64,000 bases of DNA from Streptomyces asiaticus. Lineage in GTDB: Bacteria; Actinomycetota; Actinomycetes; Streptomycetales; Streptomycetaceae. Positions 8,233 to 19,246 of the stretch are shown here, piece by piece (position 1 is the stretch's first letter; each line of letters opens with the position of its first letter). The DNA lies in contig NZ_JAGSHX010000006.1 of the NCBI RefSeq assembly GCF_018138715.1, forward strand, positions 5,146,001-5,210,000, written 5' to 3'. The position numbers and the translations under genes are program-made. The notes under the pieces are model-generated. The model saw only the letters and a list, made by a program, of their open reading frames with translations. It was not told where the DNA came from and did not search any database.

Positions 8233-8248
8233 TGTGAACTGCCTCACA
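8233..8248 (+). promoter_or_regulatory. Rex (ROP) or Crp-type operator upstream of nuoA
   Basis: TGTGAACTGCCTCACA has perfect TGTGA and TCACA half-sites six bases apart. It shares TGTGAAC and the TTCACA-type right half with the Rex operator consensus (12 of 16 positions). Rex represses respiratory genes when NADH/NAD+ is low, which would suit complex I. The same symmetry is also the Crp consensus, so sequence alone does not separate the two. Confidence 0.5.
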
Positions 8249-8327
8249 TGTGCGCGATCTTCGTGGGGCGGCGGCATGTCCGTGCGGTCCGCCAAGCAGT
8301 CATCGTCGACTGAAGGGAGCGAGGACG

Positions 8328-8687
8328 GTGAACGCATACGCGCCCATCCTCGTACTGGGAGCCCTCGGGGCAGGTTTTGCGATCTTCTCGGTTTTCATGG
8401 CCGCGATCATCGGCCCCAAGCGCTACAACCGGGCCAAGCTCGAAGCCTATGAGTGCGGCATCGAGCCGACTCCGCATCCGGCCGGCGGTGGGCGCTTCCC
8501 CATCAAGTACTACCTGACGGCGATGCTCTTCATCGTCTTCGACATCGAGATCGTCTTCCTCTACCCCTGGGCCGTCACCTTCGACGCCCTCGGCCTGTTC
8601 GGGCTCGTGGAGATGCTCCTCTTCGTGCTCACGGTCTTCGTCGCCTACGCCTACGTATGGCGCCGTGGCGGTCTGGAGTGGGACTAA
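8328..8687 (+). CDS. nuoA: NADH dehydrogenase subunit A
   Basis: Membrane subunit of complex I, 119 residues, three transmembrane helices. The family loop Y-E-C-G-I-E-P between helices 1 and 2 (Cys at the quinone-site loop) is present, as is K-Y-Y-L-T-A-M-L-F-I-V-F-D-I-E-I. The GTG at 8328 is preceded by GGGAGCGAGG; the upstream extension has no transmembrane character. First gene of a contiguous 14-gene operon. Confidence 0.96.
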   Translation: MNAYAPILVLGALGAGFAIFSVFMAAIIGPKRYNRAKLEAYECGIEPTPHPAGGGRFPIKYYLTAMLFIVFDIEIVFLYPWAVTFDALGLFGLVEMLLFVLTVFVAYAYVWRRGGLEWD

Positions 8688-8719
8688 AGGGGCTCTAGAG
8701 GAGATAGGGGAAACATCGC

Positions 8720-9274
8720 ATGGGTATCGAAGAGAAGCTCCCGAGTGGGTTCCTGCTCACCACCGTGGAACAGGCCGCCGGGCTGGCCCGTAAGTCCTCC
8801 GTCTTCCCGGCCACCTTCGGCCTGGCCTGTTGCGCCATCGAAATGATGACCACCGGCGCGGGGCGCTACGACCTCGCGCGCTTCGGCATGGAGGTCTTCC
8901 GCGGCTCGCCCCGCCAGGCGGATCTGATGATCGTCGCCGGGCGCGTCAGCCAGAAGATGGCCCCGGTGCTGCGCCAGGTCTACGACCAGATGCCGAACCC
9001 GAAGTGGGTCATCTCCATGGGCGTCTGCGCCTCCTCCGGGGGGATGTTCAACAACTACGCGATCGTGCAGGGCGTCGATCACATCGTCCCGGTCGACATC
9101 TACCTGCCCGGCTGCCCGCCGCGGCCCGAGATGCTCATGGACTCGATCCTCAAGCTGCACGAGAAGATCCGCGAGGAGAAGCTCGGCGTCAATCGCGAGC
9201 GTGCGGCCCGTGAGGCGGAGGAAGCGGCGCTCAAGGCGCTGCCGATGATCGAGATGAAGGGGCTGCTGCGTTGA
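8720..9274 (+). CDS. nuoB: NADH dehydrogenase subunit B
   Basis: 184 residues. Carries the terminal 4Fe-4S cluster N2 that passes electrons to menaquinone. Ligands are visible: the adjacent pair in G-L-A-C-C-A-I-E, one in G-V-C-A-S-S-G-G, and one in P-G-C-P-P-R-P-E. It works at the interface with NuoD and NuoH. The stop overlaps the TTG start of nuoC (TTGA). Confidence 0.97.
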   Translation: MGIEEKLPSGFLLTTVEQAAGLARKSSVFPATFGLACCAIEMMTTGAGRYDLARFGMEVFRGSPRQADLMIVAGRVSQKMAPVLRQVYDQMPNPKWVISMGVCASSGGMFNNYAIVQGVDHIVPVDIYLPGCPPRPEMLMDSILKLHEKIREEKLGVNRERAAREAEEAALKALPMIEMKGLLR

Positions 9275-10026
9275 CTGAGGCTAATGGGGTCAACCCCGAG
9301 GCCAACGGGGTCAACCCGGACAAGGACCTCAACGCTGAGAACCTCCCCGGCCGCCGCGGCGACCAGGGCGAGCCCATCCGCGTCCAGCGCGGGATGTTCG
9401 GCGCCAACAACGGCGGCGACACCACCGGCTACGGCGGGCTGATCCGCCCCGTACGGCTGCCCGGCCAGGCCACCCGGCCGTACGGGGGCTGGTTCGACGA
9501 GGTCGCCGACGAGCTCGAGGGCGCGCTCGAGGAGCAGTCGCTGCTCCCGGAGAACGCGATCGAGAAGACTGTCGTGGACCGCGGTGAGCTGACCTTCCAC
9601 ATCGCCCGGGAGCACCTGCCGCGGGTCGCCCGCACCCTGCGCGACGACCCGGCGCTCCGCTTCGAGCTGTGCACCGGCGTCAGCGGAGTCCACTTCCCCG
9701 GCGACAAGGGCCGTGAGCTGCACGCCGTCTACCACCTGCGGTCGATCACCCATGGCCGGGTGCTCCGGCTGGAGGTGAGCGCTCCGGATGACGACCCGCA
9801 CATCCCGTCGATCGTCGATGTCTATCCGACCAACGACTGGCATGAGCGCGAGACCTACGACTTCTTCGGCCTGATCTTCGACGGTCATCCCGCGCTGACG
9901 CGGATCATGATGCCCGACGACTGGCAGGGCTTCCCGCAACGCAAGGACTACCCGCTCGGCGGCATCCCCGTCGAGTACAAGGGCGCCCAGATCCCGGCTC
10001 CGGACCAGCGGAGGTCGTACAGCTGA
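9271..10026 (+). CDS. nuoC: NADH dehydrogenase subunit C
   Basis: 251 residues; the peripheral-arm 30 kDa subunit, separate from NuoD (they are fused in E. coli). The signature [16 protein letters not shown] and [13 protein letters not shown] are intact. The first 50 residues are an Asn/Gly-rich extension with a repeated G-V-N-P. It starts at a TTG overlapping the nuoB stop, a rare start codon supported by the coupling and by the absence of an earlier start. Confidence 0.95.
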   Translation: MTEANGVNPEANGVNPDKDLNAENLPGRRGDQGEPIRVQRGMFGANNGGDTTGYGGLIRPVRLPGQATRPYGGWFDEVADELEGALEEQSLLPENAIEKTVVDRGELTFHIAREHLPRVARTLRDDPALRFELCTGVSGVHFPGDKGRELHAVYHLRSITHGRVLRLEVSAPDDDPHIPSIVDVYPTNDWHERETYDFFGLIFDGHPALTRIMMPDDWQGFPQRKDYPLGGIPVEYKGAQIPAPDQRRSYS

Positions 10027-11360
10027 TGACTGCCCCCCATGCAACGCCTTCCGCCTCCGCGCGCGAGACGACAGAAGGCACCGTCTACACCGTCACCGGC
10101 GGCGACTGGGACGAGGTCGTGGCCGCCGCGGCGAAGGCCGACGACGAGCGGATCATCGTCAACATGGGTCCGCAGCACCCCTCCACCCATGGAGTGCTCC
10201 GGCTGATCCTGGAAATCGACGGTGAGACGGTCACCGAGGCCCGCTGCGGAATCGGTTATCTGCACACCGGAATCGAGAAGAACCTCGAATTCCGGAACTG
10301 GACGCAGGGCACCACCTTCGTGACGCGCATGGACTATCTGACGCCCTTCTACAACGAGACGGCGTACTGCCTGGGCGTCGAGAAGCTGCTCGGCATCGAG
10401 GACCAGGTGCCGGACCGCGCCTCGGTGATCCGGGTGCTGCTGATGGAGCTCAACCGGCTCTCCTCGCATCTGGTGGCCATCGCCACCGGCGGTATGGAGC
10501 TCGGCGCGACCACGATCATGATCTACGGCTTCCGGGACCGCGAGCTGATCCTGGACGTCTTCGAGCTGATCACCGGTCTGCGGATGAACCACGCGTACAT
10601 CCGGCCCGGCGGGCTCGCCCAGGACCTGCCGCCGGGGGCGGTCGACCAGATCCGGGCCCTTCTGAAGACGATGCGGAAGAACCTGCCCGAGTACGACAAG
10701 CTCGCCACCGGGAACCCGATTTTCAAGGCCCGGCTCCAGGACGTGGGCTACCTCGACCTCGCCGGCTGCATGGCGCTCGGTGTGACCGGCCCGATACTGC
10801 GGGCCACCGGGCTGCCGCACGATCTGCGCAAGACCGATCCGTACTGCGGCTATGACACCTATGACTTCGAGGTGCCGACCGCCGAGAGCTGCGACGCCTA
10901 CGGCCGGTTCCTGATCCGGCTGGAGGAGATGCGCCAGTCGCTGCGGATCGTCGAGCAGTGCCTGGAGCGGCTGGAGCCGGGCCCGGTGATGGTCGCCGAC
11001 AAGAAGATCGCCTGGCCCGCGCAGCTCGCGCTCGGCCCGGACGGCCTCGGCAACTCCCTGGACCACATCAAGAACATCATGGGCACCTCCATGGAGGCCC
11101 TGATCCACCACTTCAAGCTGGTGACCGAGGGATTCCGGGTCCCGCCCGGTCAGGCATACGCGGCGATCGAGTCGCCCAAGGGCGAACTGGGCGCCCATGT
11201 GGTCAGCGATGGCGGCACCCGCCCATATCGCGTCCACTTCCGCGACCCGTCCTTCACCAATCTTCAGGCCGTGGCGGCGATGTGCGAGGGCGGCCAGGTC
11301 GCCGATGTGATCGTCGCTGTCGCGTCCATCGACCCCGTGATGGGAGGAGTGGACCGGTGA
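10026..11360 (+). CDS. nuoD: NADH dehydrogenase subunit D
   Basis: 444 residues; the 49 kDa subunit that with NuoB forms the quinone pocket. [13 protein letters not shown] contains the conserved quinone-site His. The C-terminus G-V-D-R is canonical. An N-terminal extension of about 35 residues precedes the core. One-base overlap with nuoC (TGATG). This is the only nuoD in the window; the second nuo set has none. Confidence 0.97.
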   Translation: MTAPHATPSASARETTEGTVYTVTGGDWDEVVAAAAKADDERIIVNMGPQHPSTHGVLRLILEIDGETVTEARCGIGYLHTGIEKNLEFRNWTQGTTFVTRMDYLTPFYNETAYCLGVEKLLGIEDQVPDRASVIRVLLMELNRLSSHLVAIATGGMELGATTIMIYGFRDRELILDVFELITGLRMNHAYIRPGGLAQDLPPGAVDQIRALLKTMRKNLPEYDKLATGNPIFKARLQDVGYLDLAGCMALGVTGPILRATGLPHDLRKTDPYCGYDTYDFEVPTAESCDAYGRFLIRLEEMRQSLRIVEQCLERLEPGPVMVADKKIAWPAQLALGPDGLGNSLDHIKNIMGTSMEALIHHFKLVTEGFRVPPGQAYAAIESPKGELGAHVVSDGGTRPYRVHFRDPSFTNLQAVAAMCEGGQVADVIVAVASIDPVMGGVDR

Positions 11361-12187
11361 CTGATGTCCAGCTGGGGATGCCGGATCTGCCGGCCCCCGA
11401 CTACCCGGCCGAGGTGCGCACCCGGCTCGAGGAGGACGCCCGGGAGGTGATCGCCCGCTACCCGGACAGCCGCAGCGCACTGCTGCCGCTGCTGCACCTG
11501 GTGCAGTCCGAGGAGGGCCATGTCACCCGCACCGGCATGCGGTTCTGCGCCGAGATGCTGGGCCTGACCACCGCCGAGGTCACCGCGGTCGCCACCTTCT
11601 ACACGATGTACCGGCGCAAGCCCTCCGGCGACTATCAGGTGGGGGTGTGCACCAACACCCTGTGCGCGGTGATGGGCGGCGACGCGATCTTCGAGGAGCT
11701 CCAGAGCCATCTGGGGGTGGGCAACGGGGAGACCACCGAGGACGGCAAGGTCACCCTGGAGCACATCGAGTGCAACGCGGCCTGCGACTACGCACCCGTG
11801 GTGATGGTCAACTGGGAGTTCTTCGACAACCAGACCGTCGAATCCGCCAAGGCGCTGGTCGACGAGTTGCGGGCGGGCCGGACCGTCGAGCCGACCCGGG
11901 GCGCGCCGCTGTGCACCTACAAGGAGACCGCCCGGATCCTGGCCGGCTTCCCCGACGCCCGTCCGGGTGCCGTCGAGGCCGGAGGCTCCGCGGGGCCCGC
12001 CTCGCTGGTCGGGCTGCGGCTGGCCAAGGGCGAGGTCGCCCCCGGCCGGGTCGTCTCGCCGAGGTCCGCCGGCGCCCCGCAGGACGAGGCGCCGCCGACG
12101 CATCCCAGCTCGCATGACGCGCCGCAGCGGACCTCCGCCTCCGATCCGCACCACCCGGCCGGTCCGGTCGCCGAGGAGGGGGAGTGA
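11357..12187 (+). CDS. nuoE: NADH dehydrogenase subunit E
   Basis: 276 residues; the 24 kDa subunit with the 2Fe-2S cluster N1a. Ligands are C-T-N-T-L-C and C-N-A-A-C. The GTG at 11357 overlaps the nuoD stop (GTGA) and follows GGGAGGAG. The last 90 or so residues form a Pro/Ser/Ala-rich tail beyond the usual fold, with no recognised motif. Works with NuoF and NuoG as the NADH module. Confidence 0.95.
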   Translation: MTDVQLGMPDLPAPDYPAEVRTRLEEDAREVIARYPDSRSALLPLLHLVQSEEGHVTRTGMRFCAEMLGLTTAEVTAVATFYTMYRRKPSGDYQVGVCTNTLCAVMGGDAIFEELQSHLGVGNGETTEDGKVTLEHIECNAACDYAPVVMVNWEFFDNQTVESAKALVDELRAGRTVEPTRGAPLCTYKETARILAGFPDARPGAVEAGGSAGPASLVGLRLAKGEVAPGRVVSPRSAGAPQDEAPPTHPSSHDAPQRTSASDPHHPAGPVAEEGE

Positions 12188-13569
12188 TGACCGTGACAAC
12201 CGAGGTCAATGGGCACAGCCCCGAGAAGCTGCTGGCACCGGTGCTCTCCGCGTTCTGGGACCAGCCGAACTCCTGGTCCCTGCGCACTTATCTGCGGCAC
12301 GAGGGCTACGAGGGCATGCGCAAGGCCCTCGCGATGGACCCCGACGCGGTGATCGCGCTGGTGAAGGACGCGGGTCTGCGCGGCCGCGGCGGCGCCGGCT
12401 TCCCCACCGGGATGAAGTGGCAGTTCATTCCGCAGGGCGACGGCAAGCCGCACTATCTCGTCGTCAACGCCGATGAGTCGGAACCGGGCACCTGCAAGGA
12501 CATCCCCCTTCTCTACGCCAATCCGCACTCGCTCATCGAGGGCATGATCATCGCCTGTCATGCCATCCGCTCCGAACACGCCTTCATCTATCTGCGCGGC
12601 GAGGTCGTCCCCGTGCTGCGTCGGCTGCACGAGGCCGTGCGCGAGGCGTACGAGGAGGGCTACCTCGGCACCGCGGAACAGCGGCGGCGGAAGCTCGGGG
12701 TGGACGGACTGCCCGGTCTCGACATCACCGTGCACGCGGGCGCCGGCGCGTACATCTGTGGTGAGGAGACCGCGCTGCTGGACTCGTTGGAGGGCCGCCG
12801 CGGCCAGCCCCGGCTGCGGCCTCCCTTCCCCGCGGTCGCCGGTCTGTACGCGTGCCCCACTGTTGTCAACAACGTCGAATCCATCGCCTCGGTTCCCGCG
12901 ATCCTCAACAAGGGCAAGGAATGGTTCCGTTCGATGGGCAGCGAGAAGTCCCCGGGCTTCACGCTCTACTCGCTGTCCGGCCATGTGGCCAACCCCGGAC
13001 AGTACGAGGGCCCGCTCGGGATCACCCTGCGCCAGCTGCTCGACATGAGCGGCGGGATGCGCCCGGGCCACCGGCTGAAGTTCTGGACCCCGGGCGGCTC
13101 GTCCACCCCGCTGCTCACCGATGAGCACCTCGACGTCCCGCTGGACTACGAGGGCGTGGGCGCGGCCGGGTCGATGCTGGGCACCAAGGCGCTCCAGTGC
13201 TTCGACGAGACCACCTGCGTGGTGCGGGCCGTGACCCGCTGGACCGAGTTCTACGCGCATGAGTCCTGCGGCAAGTGCACACCCTGCCGCGAGGGCACCT
13301 ACTGGCTGGTCCAGCTGTTGCGCGACCTCGAGGCCGGTAAGGGCCGCATGGAGGACCTCGACAAGCTGGCCGACATCGCCGACAACATCAACGGCAAGTC
13401 CTTCTGCGCCCTCGGCGACGGCGCGGCCAGCCCCATCTTCTCCTCGCTGAAGTACTTCCGCGAGGAGTACGAGCAGCACATCACCGGCGGAGGCTGTCCG
13501 TTCGACCCGGCCAAGTCCACCGTGTGGGCCGACGAGCCGCGCTCCACTCACCTGGGGGTGAACGCATGA
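12187..13569 (+). CDS. nuoF: NADH dehydrogenase subunit F
   Basis: 460 residues; binds NADH, FMN and 4Fe-4S cluster N3. Visible motifs are [13 protein letters not shown] (FMN), [13 protein letters not shown] (NADH) and [12 protein letters not shown] with a later Cys in K-S-F-C-A-L (N3). The ATG at 12187 shares one base with the nuoE stop and has GGAGG six bases before it; a GTG at 12184 is an alternative adding one residue. Confidence 0.96.
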   Translation: MTVTTEVNGHSPEKLLAPVLSAFWDQPNSWSLRTYLRHEGYEGMRKALAMDPDAVIALVKDAGLRGRGGAGFPTGMKWQFIPQGDGKPHYLVVNADESEPGTCKDIPLLYANPHSLIEGMIIACHAIRSEHAFIYLRGEVVPVLRRLHEAVREAYEEGYLGTAEQRRRKLGVDGLPGLDITVHAGAGAYICGEETALLDSLEGRRGQPRLRPPFPAVAGLYACPTVVNNVESIASVPAILNKGKEWFRSMGSEKSPGFTLYSLSGHVANPGQYEGPLGITLRQLLDMSGGMRPGHRLKFWTPGGSSTPLLTDEHLDVPLDYEGVGAAGSMLGTKALQCFDETTCVVRAVTRWTEFYAHESCGKCTPCREGTYWLVQLLRDLEAGKGRMEDLDKLADIADNINGKSFCALGDGAASPIFSSLKYFREEYEQHITGGGCPFDPAKSTVWADEPRSTHLGVNA

Positions 13570-16055
13570 CCGTGACCACCAACGCACCCTCGTCGGGCGG
13601 GGAGGCGGCGGTGCCGCGAGAGGATCTGGTCTCCGTCACCATCGACGGAATCGAGATCTCCGTTCCCAAGGGGACGCTGGTCATCCGCGCCGCCGAACTG
13701 CTCGGCATCGAGATCCCGCGGTTCTGTGACCATCCGCTCCTCGACCCGGCCGGCGCCTGCCGCCAGTGCATCGTCGAGGTGGAGGGCCAGCGCAAGCCGA
13801 TGGCCTCCTGCACCATCACCTGCACCGACGGGATGGTGGTCAAGACGCAGCTCACCTCGCCGGTGGCCGAGAAGGCCCAGCGCGGGGTGATGGAGCTGCT
13901 GCTGATCAACCACCCGCTGGACTGCCCGGTCTGCGACAAGGGCGGTGAATGCCCGCTCCAGAACCAGGCGATGAGCGCCGGACAGGCCGACAGCCGGTTC
14001 GAGGGCCAGAAGCGGACGTTCGCCAAGCCGGTGCCGATCTCGGCCCAGGTGCTGCTGGACCGCGAGCGCTGTGTGCTCTGCGCGCGCTGCACCCGCTTCT
14101 CCAACCAGATCGCGGGCGACCCGATGATCGAGCTGCTGGAGCGGGGCGCGCTCCAGCAGGTGGGCACCGGGGAGGGCGACCCGTTCGAGTCGTACTTCTC
14201 CGGGAACACCATCCAGATCTGCCCGGTGGGCGCCCTGACCTCGGCGGCGTACCGCTTCCGCTCCCGCCCCTTCGACCTGGTCTCCTCGCCGAGCGTGTGC
14301 GAGCACTGCGCGGGCGGCTGCGCCACCCGCACCGACCACCGGCGCGGCAAGGTCATGCGGCGGCTGGCGGCGGACGACCCCGAGGTCAACGAGGAGTGGA
14401 TCTGCGACAAGGGGCGCTTCGGCTTCCGCTACGCCCAGCTGCCGGAGCGGCTCACCACCCCGCTGGTGCGCGACCGCGAGACGGGGAAGCTGGAGCCGGC
14501 GAGCTGGCCCGAGGCACTGGCCGCGGCGGCCGACGGGCTCAGCATGGCGCGCGGCCGCACCGGCGTGCTCACCGGCGGCCGGCTGACCGTCGAGGACGCC
14601 TACGCCTACGCGAAGTTCGCGCGGCTCGCCCTGGACACCAACGACATCGACTTCCGGGCCCGTCTCCACAGCGACGAGGAGGCCGACTTCCTGGCCACCC
14701 ACATCGCGGGCCGGGGGCGTGACCTGGACGGCGGCGGACTCACCTACGGCGCGCTGGAGAAGGCCCCGGCCGTGCTGCTGGCCGGCTTCGAGGCCGAGGA
14801 GGAGTCGCCCGGCGTCTTCCTGCGGCTGCGCAAGGCGCACCGCAAGCACGGACAGCGCACCTTCTCGATCGCCACCCACGCCACCCGGGGTCTCGAGAAG
14901 GCGGGCGGCACCCTGCTGCCGGCCGCCCCGGGCACCGAGACCGAGTGGCTGGACGCCATCGCGGGCCGCACCGGTCTGGACGCGGACGGCGAGCGGGCCG
15001 CCGAGGCGCTGCGCCAGGAGGGCGCGGTGATCATCGTCGGCGAGCGGCTGGCGTCCGTGGCCGGCGGGCTCACCGCCGCCGTACGGGCCGCCGCCGCCAC
15101 CGGCGCCACGCTCGCCTGGATTCCGCGCCGGGCGGGGGAGCGGGGCGCGATCGAGGCGGGGGCGCTGCCCGGGCTGCTGCCCGGCGGCCGCCCGGCGCAC
15201 GATCCGCGGGCCCGTGAGGAGGTCTCCTCCGTCTGGGGCACCGTCGACCTGCCGCACCAGGTGGGCCGGGACACCGGCCAGATCATCGAGGCCGCCGCGG
15301 TCGGCGGGCTCGGCGCGCTGCTGGTCGCGGGCGTCGAGGTCGCCGATCTGCCCGATCCGGCGCGGGCCCTGGAGGCCCTGGACGCCGTGGACTTCGTGGT
15401 CAGCCTGGAGCAGCGGCCCTCGGAGGTCACCGAGCGGGCCGATGTGGTGCTGCCGGTCGCGGCGGTCGTCGAGAAGTCCGGCACCTTCCTCAACTGGGAG
15501 GGCCGGGCCCGGCCGTTCGAGGCGGCGCTCAAGCCCGACCAGATGACCAGCCGCCATACGCTCCCGGACGCCCGGGTGCTGCACATGCTGGCCGACGCGC
15601 TGGACGCGCCCCTGGACCTGCCGGACGTCGAGGCGGTACGCGCCGAGATGACCCGGCTGGGCACCTGGCAGGGCCCGCGCGCCACCGCCTCGCTGGAGAC
15701 GGGCGGTCCGCTGCCCCGGCCGGCCGAGGGCGAGGCGGTGCTCGCCGGCCATCGGCTGCTGCTCGACCAGGGCCGGCTCCAGGACGGCGATCCGGCGCTG
15801 GCCGGGACCCGCCACGCGGCCGTGGCCCGGCTGTCGGCGGCCACGGCGGGTGAGGCGGGGGTCGAGGACGGCCAAGTCGTCCGCGTCACCGGCCCGGCCG
15901 GCTCGGTCCAGCTGCCGCTGAGCGTCACCGCGATGCCCGACCGGGTGGTCTGGCTGCCGCTGGCCTCCGTAGGCGGCGGTGTCCAGCGCGATCTGGGGGC
16001 CCGCCCCGGCGATGTCGTGACGATCACTGCCCCCGCGACGGAGGTGACCCAGTGA
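13566..16055 (+). CDS. nuoG: NADH dehydrogenase subunit G
   Basis: 829 residues; the large Fe-S subunit. The N-terminal 2Fe-2S domain uses [16 protein letters not shown] His/Cys-ligated cluster follows ([13 protein letters not shown]), then a 4Fe-4S pair (C-V-L-C-A-R-C and C-P-V-G-A-L). The extra cluster N7 is intact (C-E-H-C-A-G-G-C with I-C-D-K-G-R), a trait of menaquinone-using bacteria. The C-terminal half is a molybdopterin-oxidoreductase-like fold without cofactor function in complex I. ATGA overlap with nuoF. Confidence 0.96.
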   Translation: MTVTTNAPSSGGEAAVPREDLVSVTIDGIEISVPKGTLVIRAAELLGIEIPRFCDHPLLDPAGACRQCIVEVEGQRKPMASCTITCTDGMVVKTQLTSPVAEKAQRGVMELLLINHPLDCPVCDKGGECPLQNQAMSAGQADSRFEGQKRTFAKPVPISAQVLLDRERCVLCARCTRFSNQIAGDPMIELLERGALQQVGTGEGDPFESYFSGNTIQICPVGALTSAAYRFRSRPFDLVSSPSVCEHCAGGCATRTDHRRGKVMRRLAADDPEVNEEWICDKGRFGFRYAQLPERLTTPLVRDRETGKLEPASWPEALAAAADGLSMARGRTGVLTGGRLTVEDAYAYAKFARLALDTNDIDFRARLHSDEEADFLATHIAGRGRDLDGGGLTYGALEKAPAVLLAGFEAEEESPGVFLRLRKAHRKHGQRTFSIATHATRGLEKAGGTLLPAAPGTETEWLDAIAGRTGLDADGERAAEALRQEGAVIIVGERLASVAGGLTAAVRAAAATGATLAWIPRRAGERGAIEAGALPGLLPGGRPAHDPRAREEVSSVWGTVDLPHQVGRDTGQIIEAAAVGGLGALLVAGVEVADLPDPARALEALDAVDFVVSLEQRPSEVTERADVVLPVAAVVEKSGTFLNWEGRARPFEAALKPDQMTSRHTLPDARVLHMLADALDAPLDLPDVEAVRAEMTRLGTWQGPRATASLETGGPLPRPAEGEAVLAGHRLLLDQGRLQDGDPALAGTRHAAVARLSAATAGEAGVEDGQVVRVTGPAGSVQLPLSVTAMPDRVVWLPLASVGGGVQRDLGARPGDVVTITAPATEVTQ

Positions 16056-17407
16056 GGATTCTCGCCGCAGAGGACCTGTCGATGTTCGGCCGCGACCCGT
16101 GGTGGCTGATCGTGATCAAGGCCGTCTTCTGCTTCGCGTTCCTGATGGTGACGGTGCTCATCTCCATCGTCATGGAGCGCAAGGTGGTCGGCTGGATGCA
16201 GCTGCGCATCGGCCCCAACCGCCACGGCCCCTGGGGCATGCTCCAGTCCCTCGCGGACGGCGTGAAGCTGATGCTCAAGGAGGACGTGGTCGTCAAGGGC
16301 GCGGACAAGGTGGTCTACGTCCTGGCGCCGGTCGTCGCGGCCATCCCCGCCTTCATGGCGGTCGCGGTGATGCCGTTCGGTCCGGCCGGCGGCGAGGTCT
16401 CGGTCTTCGGGCACCGCACCGCGATGCAGCTGACCGATCTGCCGATCGCCGTCCTCTACATCCTCGCCACCGCCTCGGTCGGCATTTACGGCATCGTGCT
16501 GGCGGGCTGGTCCTCCGGATCGACGTATCCGCTCCTGGGGGGCTTGCGCTCCTGCGCCCAGATGATCAGCTACGAGATCGCGATGGGGCTCTCCTTCGCG
16601 GCGGTCTTCCTCTACTCCGGGTCGATGTCGACCTCGCAGATCGTGGAATCGCAGCAGGACCGCTGGTACGCGGTGCTGCTGCCGGTCTCGTTCCTCATCT
16701 ACATCGTCTCGATGATCGGTGAGACCAACCGGGCGCCGTTCGACATGCCGGAGTCCGAGGGCGACCTGGTCGGCGGCTTCAACACCGAGTACTCCTCGAT
16801 CAAGTTCGCGATGTTCATGCTCGCCGAGTACATCAACATGGTCACCGTCTCGATGGTCGCCGTCACCCTCTTCCTCGGTGGCTGGCGGGCGCCCTGGCCG
16901 ATCAGCACCTTCTGGGAGGGCGCCAACCACGGCTGGTGGCCGCTGCTGTGGTTCGTCGGCAAGGTCGTGACATCGCTGTTCGTCTTCATCTGGGTGCGCG
17001 GCACGCTGCCGCGCGTCCGCTACGACCAGTTCATGAAGCTGGGCTGGAAGGTGCTCATCCCGATCTCGATGGTCTGGCTGATGCTGGTCGCCACCGTCCG
17101 GGCGCTGCGCAACGAGAACTACGACTACCAGGACATCGTGCTCTACGTGGGCGGCGCGGTGATCGCGCTGCTGCTGCTGTCCTTCGTGGTCGACTTCTTC
17201 CGCGACCGTTCGGCGCAGGCCGAGGCCGGAGCGGAACAGGGACCGGAGCCCGCCTTCGATCCGATGGCGGGAGGTTTCCCGGTGCCGCCGCTGCCCGGCC
17301 AGACCTTGCCGCCCGTCCCCCGCCGACGTCCGCGCACCGAGCGTGAGTTGATTGTCAGTGGTGGCCCCGACACTGTCAGTGACGGAAAGGAGGCCGACGG
17401 TGTCTGA
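16052..17407 (+). CDS. nuoH: NADH dehydrogenase subunit H
   Basis: 451 residues; membrane subunit with eight helices that forms the quinone channel against NuoB and NuoD. Signatures are [16 protein letters not shown] and [18 protein letters not shown]. The C-terminal 80 residues are a charged, Pro-rich cytoplasmic tail not found in the E. coli protein. GTGA overlap with nuoG. Confidence 0.96.
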   Translation: MRILAAEDLSMFGRDPWWLIVIKAVFCFAFLMVTVLISIVMERKVVGWMQLRIGPNRHGPWGMLQSLADGVKLMLKEDVVVKGADKVVYVLAPVVAAIPAFMAVAVMPFGPAGGEVSVFGHRTAMQLTDLPIAVLYILATASVGIYGIVLAGWSSGSTYPLLGGLRSCAQMISYEIAMGLSFAAVFLYSGSMSTSQIVESQQDRWYAVLLPVSFLIYIVSMIGETNRAPFDMPESEGDLVGGFNTEYSSIKFAMFMLAEYINMVTVSMVAVTLFLGGWRAPWPISTFWEGANHGWWPLLWFVGKVVTSLFVFIWVRGTLPRVRYDQFMKLGWKVLIPISMVWLMLVATVRALRNENYDYQDIVLYVGGAVIALLLLSFVVDFFRDRSAQAEAGAEQGPEPAFDPMAGGFPVPPLPGQTLPPVPRRRPRTERELIVSGGPDTVSDGKEADGV

Positions 17408-18026
17408 CTTCCAGAATCCGGTGGCCGGCTTCGGCGTGACCTTCAAGGCCATGTTCAAGAAGCGGCTCACCGAACAGTACCCAGAGGTGAAGAAGCCCAC
17501 CGCGCCCCGCTTCCACGGACGCCACCAGCTCAACCGGCACCCGGACGGGCTGGAGAAGTGCGTCGGCTGCGAGCTGTGCGCCTGGGCCTGCCCCGCCGAC
17601 GCGATCTATGTGGAGGGCGCGGACAACACCGACGAGGAGCGCTACTCGCCAGGAGAGCGCTACGGCCGCGTCTACCAGATCAACTATCTGCGCTGCATCC
17701 TGTGCGGTCTGTGCGTCGAGGCGTGCCCCACCCGGGCGCTCACCATGACCAATGAGTACGAGCTCGCCGACCGCACCCGCGAATCGCTCATCTACACCAA
17801 GGAGGAGCTGCTCGCGGGTCTCGAGGACGGGATGGTCGACTCCCCGCACGCCATCTACCCCGGCACCGACGAGCAGGACTACTACCGGGGCCTGGTGACC
17901 GAGGCCGCGCCCGGCACCACCCAGCAGGTGGCGGTCAGCAAGGGCGAGACCCTGTCCGACCAGGCCGCGGGGAACGAGGAGTCGCAGGAGGGGCAGCAGG
18001 AGCGGCAGCAGGGGGTGCAGGCATGA
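17400..18026 (+). CDS. nuoI: NADH dehydrogenase subunit I
   Basis: 208 residues; the ferredoxin-like subunit with clusters N6a and N6b, seen as [12 protein letters not shown] and [12 protein letters not shown]. The GTG at 17400 overlaps nuoH by eight bases and is preceded at ideal distance by GGAAAGGAGG (17384-17393), the strongest Shine-Dalgarno in the operon. A Gln-rich tail closes the protein. Confidence 0.97.
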   Translation: MSDFQNPVAGFGVTFKAMFKKRLTEQYPEVKKPTAPRFHGRHQLNRHPDGLEKCVGCELCAWACPADAIYVEGADNTDEERYSPGERYGRVYQINYLRCILCGLCVEACPTRALTMTNEYELADRTRESLIYTKEELLAGLEDGMVDSPHAIYPGTDEQDYYRGLVTEAAPGTTQQVAVSKGETLSDQAAGNEESQEGQQERQQGVQA

Positions 18027-18934
18027 GCGGCGCTCTGGCCGCGGCGGCCTCCACCACCTCCACCGGTGAGGCCCTCCAGTTCTGGGTGCTCGGCACCGTC
18101 GCCGTGATCGGCGCGCTGTGCACGATCCTGATGCACAAGGCCGTGCACAGCGCCCTGTGCCTGGCGGGCACCATGATCGTCCTGGCGATCTTCTACCTCG
18201 CCAACGGCGCGTACTTCCTGGGCGTCGTCCAGATCGTCGTCTACACCGGCGCGATCATGATGCTGTTCCTCTTCGTGGTGATGCTGGTCGGTGTCACCGC
18301 CGCCGACTCCCTCAAGGAGACCCTGAAGGGGCAGCGCTGGCTCGCCGCCCTCTGCGGGCTCGGCTTCGGCATCCTGCTGTGCGCCGGGATCGGCAATGCC
18401 TCGCTGAAGACGTGGAACGGCCTGGGCCAGGCCAACTCCGGCGGCAATGTGGAGGGCCTGGCGTCGCTGATCTTCACCAAGTACGTCTTCGCCTTCGAGA
18501 TCACCGGCGCGCTGCTGATCACCGCGGCGGTCGGCGCGATGGTGCTGACCCACCGCGAGCGCACCGAGCGGGCCCGCACCCAGCGCGAGCAGTCCGAGGC
18601 GCGGGTGCGCACCGGCCGGAACGTGCCGCCGCTGCCCGCCCCCGGTGTGTACGCGCGGCACAACGCGGTGGACATCCCCGGTCTGCTGCCCGACGGCACC
18701 CCGTCCGACCTCACCGTCAACGCCACGCTGCGCGGCCGCGGTCAGATCCGGGACGTCTCCAGCGAGGCGCTGGCCGAGCTGGCGGCGCTGGAGCAGCGCT
18801 CGCAGCGCTGGCTGGGTCGGAAGCACGAGACCGGGAAGCCGTCCGGGAGCGCCGGGGAGCCGGGCACTTCCGAGAACGGTGAGAACGGCGAGAACGCGGG
18901 CAGTGCGCCGAATCCGAGGGGAGTCGCCAAGTGA
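18023..18934 (+). CDS. nuoJ: NADH dehydrogenase subunit J
   Basis: 303 residues, five N-terminal membrane helices (to about residue 180) including [16 protein letters not shown], whose helix 3 pi-bulge region is characteristic. A hydrophilic tail of over 110 residues, rich in Arg, Glu and Gly/Asn, is longer than in enterobacterial NuoJ. ATGA overlap with nuoI and GTGA with nuoK. Confidence 0.95.
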   Translation: MSGALAAAASTTSTGEALQFWVLGTVAVIGALCTILMHKAVHSALCLAGTMIVLAIFYLANGAYFLGVVQIVVYTGAIMMLFLFVVMLVGVTAADSLKETLKGQRWLAALCGLGFGILLCAGIGNASLKTWNGLGQANSGGNVEGLASLIFTKYVFAFEITGALLITAAVGAMVLTHRERTERARTQREQSEARVRTGRNVPPLPAPGVYARHNAVDIPGLLPDGTPSDLTVNATLRGRGQIRDVSSEALAELAALEQRSQRWLGRKHETGKPSGSAGEPGTSENGENGENAGSAPNPRGVAK

Positions 18935-19230
18935 ATCCGGTCAACTACCTCTACCTGGCCGCCCTGTTGTTCACCATTGGTGCGGCCGGCGTCGTCATCA
19001 GGCGGAACGCGATCGTCCTCTTCATGTGCGTCGAGCTGATGCTGAACGCGTGCAACCTGGCGTTCGTCACCTTCTCCCGGCTGCACGGCAATCTCGACGG
19101 CCAGATCATCGCCTTCTTCACGATGGTCGTGGCCGCGGCGGAGGTTGTGGTCGGTCTCGCGATCATCGTGACCGTCTTCCGCTCCCGCCACTCGGCCTCG
19201 GTCGACGACGCCAGCCTGATGAAGCTCTAG
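18931..19230 (+). CDS. nuoK: NADH dehydrogenase subunit K
   Basis: 99 residues, three helices; a proton-channel subunit. The two conserved membrane glutamates sit in C-V-E-L-M-L-N-A and [16 protein letters not shown] lies before the GTG, which overlaps the nuoJ stop. Confidence 0.97.
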   Translation: MNPVNYLYLAALLFTIGAAGVVIRRNAIVLFMCVELMLNACNLAFVTFSRLHGNLDGQIIAFFTMVVAAAEVVVGLAIIVTVFRSRHSASVDDASLMKL

Positions 19231-19246
19231 AAGGGGTCGCGTTCAC

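Larger units (their letters stand above)
7616..8327. other. 712-base regulatory region between divergent NlpC/P60 and nuoA
   Basis: No gene is evident. The stretch is less G+C-rich than its surroundings, with an A/T-rich patch near 8005-8040 that holds the perfect palindrome GCAAATTTGC (8008-8017) and the small inverted repeat TACCA-TGTCT-TGGTA (8025-8039). It also carries Rex/Crp-like sites at 7893 and 8233 and phased AGATCAC repeats, listed separately. Both the wall hydrolase and nuo promoters must lie here. Confidence 0.7.

Noticed and set aside
14744..17533. 929-residue antisense open frame across nuoG-nuoI
   Set aside because: Same GC-skew artefact; repetitive Asp/His/Arg composition.
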